Part shown: in pieces, positions 36,996 to 44,674 of the stretch
How the letters are laid out: each line of letters opens with the position of its first letter
How positions within the stretch are numbered: the first letter of the stretch is position 1
DNA from: Schlegelella_A sp036496385
Lineage (GTDB): Bacteria; Pseudomonadota; Gammaproteobacteria; Burkholderiales; Burkholderiaceae_C
Assembly: GCA_036496385.1 (NCBI GenBank)
Contig: DASXLD010000071.1
Location: 1 to 64,000 of the forward strand
Length of the DNA: 64,000 nucleotides
Direction of reading: 5' to 3'
Translations under genes and position numbers: made by a program
The notes under the pieces: model-generated
What the model was told of the DNA's origin: nothing
The model's input: the letters and a program-made list of their open reading frames with translations, nothing else
The model's database searches: none

Positions 36996-39050
36996 TTACC
37001 CCGCGGATTGCGCGCGCTTGGCGACGAGCGTGAGGATGTCGTAGCTCGCGACCAGCTCGCCGTCCTGATTCGTCACCTCGACGTCCCAGGCGACGACACC
37101 CTGGCCGCGGCCCTGCGCGTCCTTGCGGTCGCGGTCGATCTTGCGCTTGCACGTCAAGCGCGCGCGAATGGTGTCGCCGATCGCGACCGGCTTGACGAAG
37201 CGCAGCGTATCGAGACCGTAGTTGGCGAGCACCGGCCCGGGCGCCGGCGAGACGAACAGGCCCGCCGCCGCCGACAGGACGAAATAGCCGTGCGCGATGC
37301 GCTGGCCGAACGCCGACTCCTTGGCCGCGATCTCGTCGAAGTGCATGTAGAAAAAGTCGCCCGAGATGCCGCCGAAGGCGACGATGTCGGCCTCGCTCAC
37401 GGTGCGCCGGTGAGTGAGGAGCGAGTCGCCGATCGCGAGCTCCTCGAAGTGCTTGCGAAACGGATGGAGGTCGCCTTCGTGCAGCGCGGCGCCGCGCACG
37501 TACTCGCCCGTCACCGCGGTCAGCATCGTCGGCGAGCCCTGCACTGCGGCACGCTGCAGGAAATGCTTGACGGCGCGGATGCCGCCGAGCTCTTCGCCGC
37601 CGCCGGCACGACCGGGTCCGCCGTGCTTGAGCATCGGCAGCGGCGAGCCGTGGCCGGTAGATTCGGCCGCCGACTCGCGGTCGAGAACGAGCAGCCGCCC
37701 GTGCCACGCCGCCAGCTGCGGAATCGCCTTCGCGGCGACTTTCGAGTCGTGCGTGACGAGCGTCGCGACCAGGCTGCCGCGGCCGCGCGCGGCGAGCACC
37801 ATCGCCTCGTCGAAGTCGCCGTAGGGCATCAGCGTCGACACCGGGCCGAACGCCTCGACGTCGTGCACGGCATCGTTCTTCGTCCCGTCGCGACAGAGGA
37901 CGAGCGTCGGCGCGAAGAAGGCGCCGTTGGCGACGCCCTCGCCGAGCGGACGAAAGGCTTCGCCGGCGCCGCAGACGATCTCGTTGCCCGCGGCGAGCTT
38001 GGCGACACGCTCGGCGACGTCGGCCTGCTGCGCCTTCGACGCGAGCGCGCCCATCTTCACGCCTTCGATCGCCGGATCGCCGACGCTGACCTTGGCGAGC
38101 CGCTCGCGCAGGCGCGCGGCCATCGCGTCGAGGTGGCGGCGCGGCACGATCGCGCGCCGGATCGCGGTGCACTTCTGCCCCGCCTTGACCGTCATCTCGC
38201 GCGCAACTTCCTTGGCGAAGAGATCGAACTCCTCGTCGTCTGGGCCGACATCGGGGCCGAGGATCGCCGCGTTGAGCGAATCGGCCTCGGCGGTGAACGG
38301 AATCGAGCGCGCCAGCAGGTTGGCGTTGCCGCGCAACTTCAACGCCGTGTCTGCCGATCCGGTGAAGGTGACGACGTCGCTGCTGTCGAGCCGGTCGAGC
38401 AGGTCGCCGGTCGAGCCGATGACGAGCTGCACGCTGCCCGCAGGCAGCAGCTTCGAGTCGACCATCATGCGCACCAGCGCTTCGGTGAGATAGCTCGTCG
38501 CCGTCGCCGGCTTGGCGATGCACGGCATGCCGGCGAGGAAGGTGGGAGCGAATTTCTCGAGCAGCCCCCAGACCGGAAAGTTGAACGCGTTGATGTGGAC
38601 GGCGACGCCGCCACGCGGCACCAGGATGTGCGTCGCTGCGAAGCTTCCCTTCTTGCCGAGGACAACCGGCGGCCCCTCGTGCAGCACGTTGCCCGACGGC
38701 AGCTCGTTGCCGCCGATCGAGGCGTACGCGTACAAGGTCCCGGTGCCGCCCTCGATATCGACCCAGCCATCGCCGCGCGTCGCGCCGGTGTGGCGCGAGA
38801 TCGCGTACAGCTCTTCCTTGCGTCCGTTCAGGTAGGCGGCGAGCGCCTTCAGGCGCGCCGCGCGCTGCTGGAAGTCGAGCGCGAGAAGCGCCGGGCCGCC
38901 GGCGCGGCGAGCGTGCTCGATCGCTTCGCCGAAGTCGAGCTCGTCGGCATGGGCGTGGTGGATCACGCTGCCGTCGATCGCGCTCGCCAGGCGGGCGCCC
39001 TCGCGCGAGCCGACCCAGCGGTCGGCGATCAGACTTTGCAGGACGGTCAT
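36996..39050 (-). CDS. paaZ: PaaZ: oxepin-CoA hydrolase / 3-oxo-5,6-dehydrosuberyl-CoA semialdehyde dehydrogenase
   Basis: Bifunctional phenylacetate-pathway enzyme. The MaoC-like C-terminal domain opens the oxepin-CoA ring and the N-terminal aldehyde dehydrogenase domain oxidises the semialdehyde. The 684 residues match E. coli PaaZ. The ALDH cysteine lies in KAGQKCTAIRR; the MaoC motif GGISGDFFYMHFDE starts near residue 545. It is the last gene of the paa operon, 8 bases after the ABC binding protein gene. Confidence 0.95.
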   Translation of the reverse strand: MTVLQSLIADRWVGSREGARLASAIDGSVIHHAHADELDFGEAIEHARRAGGPALLALDFQQRAARLKALAAYLNGRKEELYAISRHTGATRGDGWVDIEGGTGTLYAYASIGGNELPSGNVLHEGPPVVLGKKGSFAATHILVPRGGVAVHINAFNFPVWGLLEKFAPTFLAGMPCIAKPATATSYLTEALVRMMVDSKLLPAGSVQLVIGSTGDLLDRLDSSDVVTFTGSADTALKLRGNANLLARSIPFTAEADSLNAAILGPDVGPDDEEFDLFAKEVAREMTVKAGQKCTAIRRAIVPRRHLDAMAARLRERLAKVSVGDPAIEGVKMGALASKAQQADVAERVAKLAAGNEIVCGAGEAFRPLGEGVANGAFFAPTLVLCRDGTKNDAVHDVEAFGPVSTLMPYGDFDEAMVLAARGRGSLVATLVTHDSKVAAKAIPQLAAWHGRLLVLDRESAAESTGHGSPLPMLKHGGPGRAGGGEELGGIRAVKHFLQRAAVQGSPTMLTAVTGEYVRGAALHEGDLHPFRKHFEELAIGDSLLTHRRTVSEADIVAFGGISGDFFYMHFDEIAAKESAFGQRIAHGYFVLSAAAGLFVSPAPGPVLANYGLDTLRFVKPVAIGDTIRARLTCKRKIDRDRKDAQGRGQGVVAWDVEVTNQDGELVASYDILTLVAKRAQSAG

Positions 39051-39057
39051 GGCAACC

Positions 39058-40215
39058 TCAGGGTTCGTAATGCCAGGCGCCGTTCTCGATCCTGACCATG
39101 ACGCGCGCGCGCTGGTCGAGGCCGAGGTGGTCGGTCGGCGACATGTTGAAGATGCCGTGCGCGCCGTGCACCTCGCGCGCCGACTCGAGCGCGTCGCGCA
39201 GCGCGGCGCGAAACTCCGCCGTCCCCGGTTGCGCCGTCTTCAGCGCGAGCGCGGCGGCAAAGGACATCAGCCGCCCGGCATCCCAGGCGTGCGCACCGAA
39301 AGTCGAGACCGACCCCTTGCCGTAGGCGGCCTCGTACCTGGCGACGTAGTCGAGCGCGCTCAGCCGGACCGCGTTGCCCGGCGGCAGCTGCGATGCGACG
39401 AGCACCGGCCCCGCGGGCAGGTACGTGCCGTCGACGTCCTTGCCGCCGACGCGCAGGAAGTCGTTGTTGGCAACGCCGTGCGTCTGGTAGTACTTGCCGG
39501 CGTAGCCGCGTTCTTTCAGCGTTCGCTGCGGCAGCACCGCCGGCGTTCCCGACGCCGCGATCAGGATCGCATCGGGCTTGGCCGCGATCAGCTTCAGCGC
39601 CTGGCCGGTGACCGAGGTGTCGGTGCGCGCGTAGCGTTCGCTGGCGACGATCGTCAGCCCCTTCACCGGCGCGATCTTCGAGAACTCGCGGTACCAGCCT
39701 TCGCCGTAGGCGTCGGAGAAGCCGATGAAGCCGACCGTCTTCACGCCCGCCGCCGCCATGTGGGTGGCGATCGCGAGCGACATCATGATGTCGTTCTGCG
39801 GCGTCTTGAAGACCCAGCGCCGCTTGGCGTCGACCGGCTCGACGATCGCCGCCGATGCCGCCATCGAGATCATCGGTGTCTTCGACTCGGCCGCGACGTC
39901 GATCATCGCCAGCGAGTTCGGCGTCGTGGTCGAGCCGAGCAGGACGTCGACCTTGCTCTCGGTGACGAGCTTCCGGGCGTTGGCGACCGCGTTGGTCGTG
40001 TCGGAGCCGTCGTCGAGGACGATGTAGTTGACCTTCTGGCCGCCGATCGACTGCGGCATCAGCGCGATCGTGTTCTTCTCCGGAATGCCGAGCGAGGCGG
40101 CGGGACCCGTCGCCGAGACGGTCACGCCGACGTTGATGTCGGCCCGCGCGAGAGTGACGAACGTGCTCGCCGCGGCGACACCGGCAGCGACGAGGGCGTT
40201 TCTGAAGAAGGACAT
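39058..40215 (-). CDS. Branched-chain-amino-acid-type ABC transporter substrate-binding protein
   Basis: A 385-residue periplasmic binding protein of the LivK/aromatic-acid type with signal peptide (cleavage near LARAD) and two-lobed type I fold (GSTTTPNSLAM, VKTVGFIGFSDAYGEGW). No permease or ATPase gene is nearby, so it must share components encoded elsewhere. Its location between paaR and paaZ suggests phenylacetate or a related aromatic acid as ligand; this is inference. The first 94 bases overlap the reading frame of the upstream TetR gene. Confidence 0.88.
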   Translation of the reverse strand: MSFFRNALVAAGVAAASTFVTLARADINVGVTVSATGPAASLGIPEKNTIALMPQSIGGQKVNYIVLDDGSDTTNAVANARKLVTESKVDVLLGSTTTPNSLAMIDVAAESKTPMISMAASAAIVEPVDAKRRWVFKTPQNDIMMSLAIATHMAAAGVKTVGFIGFSDAYGEGWYREFSKIAPVKGLTIVASERYARTDTSVTGQALKLIAAKPDAILIAASGTPAVLPQRTLKERGYAGKYYQTHGVANNDFLRVGGKDVDGTYLPAGPVLVASQLPPGNAVRLSALDYVARYEAAYGKGSVSTFGAHAWDAGRLMSFAAALALKTAQPGTAEFRAALRDALESAREVHGAHGIFNMSPTDHLGLDQRARVMVRIENGAWHYEP

Positions 40216-40862
40216 GGAAGATCTCCGTTGTGATGGTCGGGATGCGAACGGGAAGCCTTGCGCACCGGCGCCCGCACCGCGCCGATGCCGCCGAAGAAGA
40301 GATCGGCGACGACCGGCGCCAGATCGGCATGGCTCAGGTTGCCCTTGGGCTGCAGCCAGGTGAACATCCAGTTCATCATGCCGAACAGGAGCATCGCCAG
40401 GGGCTTGCCGAGGTCGTCTTTCGCGAGCTGGGGGCGGACTGCGGCGATCGCGTCGGCAAACGCAGCGACGACGCGACGTTCGCCGCCGAGGATGCGCTTG
40501 CGCTCGGTGGCGTTCAGGAATCGCACGTCCTCCGTGAGCACGCGATGCTCCGACTGCGAGCCGGCGTAGGCGGCGAGGAACGCCTCGATCAGCCGCCGCA
40601 GCCGCGCCTCGGGCGCAAGGCGCGCAGCGTCGACATGCTCGACGAGGGCGAGCAGGCGGCCGATGTGCGACTCGGCAATCTCGACCAGGAGCTGGTGCTT
40701 GTCGCGGACGTAGTGGTAGAGCGATGGCTTCGAGACGCCGCAGGCGTCGGCGACCTCGTTCATCGACGTCGCCGTGTAGCCGCGGCGCGCGAACAGCTCG
40801 GCGGCACGAGCGAGGATCGTCTCGCGCTGCAGCGCATAGCCTCGAGAACGGCCGCGCGGCAT
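40122..40862 (-). CDS. paaR: TetR-family regulator PaaR
   Basis: A 246-residue TetR regulator. The DNA-binding helix-turn-helix is residues about 10-55 (ILARAAELFARRGYTATSMNEVADACGVSKPSLYHYV), and the rest is the ligand-binding, dimerisation part. Sitting inside the paa operon, it fits PaaR, the repressor relieved by phenylacetyl-CoA in Betaproteobacteria. The frame runs 94 bases into the next gene, giving about 30 low-complexity C-terminal residues that do not look like a TetR protein. A palindrome matching a PaaR site lies upstream of paaG (49296). Confidence 0.85.
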   Translation of the reverse strand: MPRGRSRGYALQRETILARAAELFARRGYTATSMNEVADACGVSKPSLYHYVRDKHQLLVEIAESHIGRLLALVEHVDAARLAPEARLRRLIEAFLAAYAGSQSEHRVLTEDVRFLNATERKRILGGERRVVAAFADAIAAVRPQLAKDDLGKPLAMLLFGMMNWMFTWLQPKGNLSHADLAPVVADLFFGGIGAVRAPVRKASRSHPDHHNGDLPCPSSETPSSLPVSPRRARSSLSRGPTSTSA

Positions 40863-40868
40863 CTCGAT

Positions 40869-41951
40869 CTACCGCTCGTCGAACGAGAGCACGACGCGCT
40901 CGGTCAGCGGATGGGACTGGCACGTCAGCACGAAGCCGGCCGCGACCTCGTGCTTCTCGAGTGCGAAGTTGCGTTCCATCCGCACCTCTCCTTCGAGCAG
41001 CTTGGCACGGCAGGTGCAGCAGACGCCCGACTTGCACGAGAACGGCACCTCGAGGCCGGCGGCAGCGGCGGCATCGAGAACATTGCCCTGCGCGGCATGG
41101 AAGTCGATCTCGCGGGCGACGCCGTCACGGATGATGGTGACGCGCGCGTCGGCGGCGTCGCCTTCGCGCGGCGCTTGCACGGCACGCTTGCCCGGGCCCG
41201 ACTCGTCGGGAATGCCGAACCGCTCGATGTGGATCCGCTCCGGCGCGAGCCCGGCGGCGCGAAGCGCTGCCTCGGCCTCGTCGTTGACGCCGTGCGGGCC
41301 GCAGACGAACGCGTGGTCGATGCCCTGCGCGTCGATCAGCGTGGCCAGGAACTCGCCGATCTTGGCGCGGTCGAGCCGGCCGCTGTAGAGCGGCAGGTCG
41401 GTCGCCTCCTGCGAGAACACCATGTGCAGTGTCAGGCGCGACAGGTAGCGGTTCTTCAGGTCCTCGAGCTCTTCGGTGAACATCGTCGAGCGCTGGCGGC
41501 GATTGCCGTAGACGAGCGTGAAGGTCGACTTCGGCTCGGCGCCGAGCACCGCCTTCAGGATCGAAAGAATCGGCGTGATGCCGCTGCCGCCGGCGATGCC
41601 GAGATAGTGCCGCGTCGCGTTCGGATCGAGCGGGACGAAGAAGCGCCCCTCCGGCGTCATCACCTGCAGCGTATCGCCTGCCTTGAGCGATTCGTTGAGC
41701 CAGGTCGAGAAGACGCCGCCCGGCACCTTGCGGATGCCGACCCGCAGCTCGCCATCGGCCGGCGCGGCGCAGATCGAATACGAGCGCCGCTCCTCGTTGC
41801 CGCCGATCGTGTGGCGCAACGTCAGGTGCTGACCGTGGCTGAAGTGGAACTGCGCGGAGAGGTCGGCCGGGACATCGAACGAGACGACGACCGCCTCTTC
41901 GGTCTCGGGCCGCACGCTCTTGACGCGCAGGGGATGAAAGTGAAGCGACAT
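40869..41951 (-). CDS. paaE: 1,2-phenylacetyl-CoA epoxidase reductase subunit PaaE
   Basis: Electron-transfer subunit of phenylacetyl-CoA epoxidase. It is a 360-residue fusion of a FAD-binding and NAD(P)H-binding ferredoxin reductase with a C-terminal plant-type [2Fe-2S] domain. RRSYSICAAP binds FAD, AGGSGITPILSILK is the NAD(P)H motif, and the CKSGVCCTCRAKL...CQS pattern carries the cluster cysteines. Electrons pass from NADPH to the PaaA di-iron centre. The ATG lies 4 bases downstream of the paaD stop. Confidence 0.95.
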   Translation of the reverse strand: MSLHFHPLRVKSVRPETEEAVVVSFDVPADLSAQFHFSHGQHLTLRHTIGGNEERRSYSICAAPADGELRVGIRKVPGGVFSTWLNESLKAGDTLQVMTPEGRFFVPLDPNATRHYLGIAGGSGITPILSILKAVLGAEPKSTFTLVYGNRRQRSTMFTEELEDLKNRYLSRLTLHMVFSQEATDLPLYSGRLDRAKIGEFLATLIDAQGIDHAFVCGPHGVNDEAEAALRAAGLAPERIHIERFGIPDESGPGKRAVQAPREGDAADARVTIIRDGVAREIDFHAAQGNVLDAAAAAGLEVPFSCKSGVCCTCRAKLLEGEVRMERNFALEKHEVAAGFVLTCQSHPLTERVVLSFDER

Positions 41952-41955
41952 CGCG

Positions 41956-42510
41956 CTAGATCGGCTTGAAGTGCTCGAACGGCTCGCCGCAGGCGCGGCA
42001 GCGCCAGAGCGCCTTGCATGCGGTCGCGCCGAAGGCGGCGAGACGCTCGGTGTTCGTGCTCGCGCAACGCGGGCACGCGAGCGGCGCCACCGCGCGCGGA
42101 ACGAAGCGCAGCGGCGCGCCTTGCGTGAGGTCGGCCGGGCCGGGCGGCGCGATGCCGTAGCCGTGCAGCCTGGCGCGGCCTTCGGCACCGATCCAGTCGC
42201 TCGTCCATGCCGGCGCGCGCTGCATGCGGATCCGCGTCGGGCCGAGGCCGGCGTCGTCGAGCGCGGCGACGATGCTCTGCTCGATGACCTCGGTCGCGGG
42301 GCAGCCCGAGTAGGTCGGCGTGACGACGACGACCAGCCCGGCCTCGCCGTCGTCGATCACGTCGCGGACGATGCCGAGATCGACGACCGAGAGCACCGGC
42401 ACCTCGGGATCGAGGACGCTGGCGAGGACGGCCCAGGCGCGCTCGCGGCGCGACCCGGCGCCCTGCTCCGGGTCCCGACGCACGACGTTGTTCGCGTCCT
42501 CGATCACCAC
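41956..42510 (-). CDS. paaD: Phenylacetyl-CoA epoxidase assembly subunit PaaD
   Basis: A 184-residue MIP18/PaaD-family protein, probably needed for iron-centre assembly of the epoxidase. The core motif YSGCPATEVIEQSIVAAL carries the conserved cysteine. The C-terminal region has a zinc-ribbon-like set of cysteines (CPRC, and later CRAC). It overlaps paaC by 7 bases. Confidence 0.94.
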   Translation of the reverse strand: MVIEDANNVVRRDPEQGAGSRRERAWAVLASVLDPEVPVLSVVDLGIVRDVIDDGEAGLVVVVTPTYSGCPATEVIEQSIVAALDDAGLGPTRIRMQRAPAWTSDWIGAEGRARLHGYGIAPPGPADLTQGAPLRFVPRAVAPLACPRCASTNTERLAAFGATACKALWRCRACGEPFEHFKPI

Positions 42511-43292
42511 ACGCCGCCCGGAAACGAGCGTTGCAGATGCTGCATCTCGGCGAGCATGTAGCCGAGGTGCTCGCTGTGCCGGCCGACCTTGCCGGTGCTG
42601 CGAAACGCCCGCTCGGGCGGCAGCTCGAGGCCGGCGGCAGCAAGGACGGCACCGAACTCGGCGCGCCAGTCATCGCGCAGGTCGGCCCAGCGCGGACCGA
42701 GACCGGTCGCCGCAGCGCCGTCGTCGACCGCATCGGCGTCGAAGATCTCGGCGACGTACGGCCAGAGCAGATCGAGCGCGGCCCGGGTCCGCGCCGCCGA
42801 TTCATCGCTGCCGTCACCGAGGCGAACGACCCAGTCCGCCGCGTGCTCCTGGTGATAGCGCGCTTCCTTGACCGCCTTGCCGGCGATCGCAGCGAGCTCC
42901 GGATCGGTCGACGTCTCGAGGCGCTGCCAGAGCAGCTTGAGGAAGACCGCCAGCGCCAGGTTGCGCAGCATCGTCAGCGCGAAGTCGCCGCGCGGCAGCT
43001 CGACGATCGTGCAGTTGCGAAAGTCGCGCTCGTCGCGCAGGAACGCGAGCTGGTCCTCGTCGTGCGCCTCGCCACCGAGAGCAGCCTCGAGCGCGCCGGC
43101 GCGGGTGAGCACGGCGCGCGCCTGGCCGACGAGATCGAGCGCCATGTTCGTGAGCGCGATGTCCTCCTCGACGATCGGTGCGTGACCGCACCACTCGGCG
43201 AGGCGCTGGGCGTGGATCAGGCAGGTGTCGCCGATCCGCAGCAGGTACTGCACCGACGGCTGCGACGAGACGGAGATCGAGGACGAGGGCAT
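42504..43292 (-). CDS. paaC: 1,2-phenylacetyl-CoA epoxidase subunit PaaC
   Basis: Structural partner of the PaaA catalytic subunit. The 262-residue protein is all-helical with the expected ARYHQEHAADWVVRLGDG and SEHLGYMLAEMQHLQR segments. It shares the ferritin-like fold but lacks the catalytic role. I chose the ATG giving MPSSSISV. It precedes paaD by a 7-base overlap and follows paaB closely. Confidence 0.94.
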   Translation of the reverse strand: MPSSSISVSSQPSVQYLLRIGDTCLIHAQRLAEWCGHAPIVEEDIALTNMALDLVGQARAVLTRAGALEAALGGEAHDEDQLAFLRDERDFRNCTIVELPRGDFALTMLRNLALAVFLKLLWQRLETSTDPELAAIAGKAVKEARYHQEHAADWVVRLGDGSDESAARTRAALDLLWPYVAEIFDADAVDDGAAATGLGPRWADLRDDWRAEFGAVLAAAGLELPPERAFRSTGKVGRHSEHLGYMLAEMQHLQRSFPGGVW

Positions 43293-43300
43293 GGCCGCGC

Positions 43301-43651
43301 TCACATGTGGTCGAGCGACTTCGGCAGCGCGTAAAAGGTCGGGTGGCGGTACACCTTGTCTTCCATCGGATCGAAGTACGACGCCTTCTCGCCGGGATCG
43401 CTCGCCGTGATCTGGTCGGAGCGGACGACCCACACGCTCGTGCCTTCCTGGCGCCGCGTGTAGACATCGCGCGCGAGCTGGATCGCCATCTGCGGATCGG
43501 CGGCGTGGAGGCTGCCGCAGTGCTTGTGGTCGAGGCCGGCCTTGCTGCGAACGAACACTTCCCAGAGCGGCCACTCGTTCTTCTCGCGGCCGCGCGCTGT
43601 CGACTCGGCCGGCGCACCGGGAGTCGCGCTCGGGGTGGCGGCCGGGCTCAT
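43301..43651 (-). CDS. paaB: 1,2-phenylacetyl-CoA epoxidase subunit PaaB
   Basis: A 116-residue subunit that organises the PaaAC complex. The core WPLWEVFVRSKAGLDHKHCGSLHA and the ending DKVYRHPTFYALPKSLDHM are family-typical. An Ala/Pro/Thr-rich N-terminus of about 25 residues precedes the core. The ATG overlaps the paaA stop (ATGA). Confidence 0.95.
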   Translation of the reverse strand: MSPAATPSATPGAPAESTARGREKNEWPLWEVFVRSKAGLDHKHCGSLHAADPQMAIQLARDVYTRRQEGTSVWVVRSDQITASDPGEKASYFDPMEDKVYRHPTFYALPKSLDHM

Positions 43652-44658
43652 GCGGCCTCCCTGAGGTCGGTGCGCTTTGCGGCGTGCGCGAGCGCCGCCT
43701 CGCGCACCCACGCACCGTCGTCCCACGCCTTGACGCGCGCCGCGAGACGCTCGCGGTTGCACGGGCCTTCACCGCCGACGACCTGCCAGAACTCGCGCCA
43801 GTCGATCGCACCGAAGTCGTGGTGGCCGCGCTCCTCGTTCCATCGCAAGTCCGGATCGGGCAAGGTGACGCCGAGGATCTTCGCCTGCTCGGCGGTCGCG
43901 TCGATGAACTTCTGGCGCAGGTCGTCGTTGCTGATCCGCTTGATGCCCCAGCGCATCGACTGCTCGGAGTTCGGCGACTCGCTATCGGGCGGGCCGAACA
44001 TCATCAGGCTCGGCCACCACCAGCGGTTCACCGCGTCCTGCACCATCGCCTTCTGCGCGTCGCTGCCCCTGGTCATCATCGTCAGCAGCGACTCGAAGCC
44101 CTGGCGCTGGTGGAACGACTCCTCGCGGCAGATCCGCACCATCGCGCGCGCGTACGGCGCGTACGAGCAGCGGCAGAGCGGCACCTGGTTCATGATCGCG
44201 GCGCCGTCGACGAGCCAGCCGATCGTGCCCATGTCGGCCCAGGTCAGCGTCGGGTAGTTGAAGATCGAGCTGTACTTCGCCTTGCCGCAATGGAGCGCGT
44301 CGAACAACTGGTCGCGCGAGGTGCCGAGCGTTTCGGCGGCGGCGTAGAGATAGAGGCCGTGGCCGGCTTCGTCCTGCACCTTGGCGAGCAGGATGGCCTT
44401 GCGCTTCAGGGTCGGCGCGCGGCTGATCCAGTTGCCCTCGGGCAGCATGCCGACGATCTCCGAGTGCGCGTGCTGGCTGATCTGGCGCACCAGCGTCTTG
44501 CGGTAGTGCTCTGGCATCCAGTCCTTGGCCTCGATGAAGTCACCGGCGTCGATGCGCGAATCGAACGCCTGCTGGCGCGCCATCTCCTCGGCCGAGCGGA
44601 CCGCCTTCGGCGCGTCGCCGGCGTCCTTCGGCATCGTGTCCATCGCTTGCGTGTACAT
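43648..44658 (-). CDS. paaA: 1,2-phenylacetyl-CoA epoxidase catalytic subunit PaaA
   Basis: Di-iron oxygenase subunit that epoxidises phenylacetyl-CoA. The 336 residues contain the metal-ligand helices EIVGMLPEGNWISRAPTLKRK, AKVQDEAGHGLYLY, and later ICREESFHQRQGFE. A downstream in-frame ATG (MDTMPK) could also be the start. It begins 16 bases after the S9 peptidase stop, within the operon. Confidence 0.96.
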   Translation of the reverse strand: MYTQAMDTMPKDAGDAPKAVRSAEEMARQQAFDSRIDAGDFIEAKDWMPEHYRKTLVRQISQHAHSEIVGMLPEGNWISRAPTLKRKAILLAKVQDEAGHGLYLYAAAETLGTSRDQLFDALHCGKAKYSSIFNYPTLTWADMGTIGWLVDGAAIMNQVPLCRCSYAPYARAMVRICREESFHQRQGFESLLTMMTRGSDAQKAMVQDAVNRWWWPSLMMFGPPDSESPNSEQSMRWGIKRISNDDLRQKFIDATAEQAKILGVTLPDPDLRWNEERGHHDFGAIDWREFWQVVGGEGPCNRERLAARVKAWDDGAWVREAALAHAAKRTDLREAA

Positions 44659-44674
44659 CGCTTTCGCTCCGATC

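Noticed and set aside
37008..39095. A 695-codon plus-strand frame opposite paaZ
   Set aside because: Same pattern of a shadow frame; paaZ on the minus strand has full domains and conserved residues.
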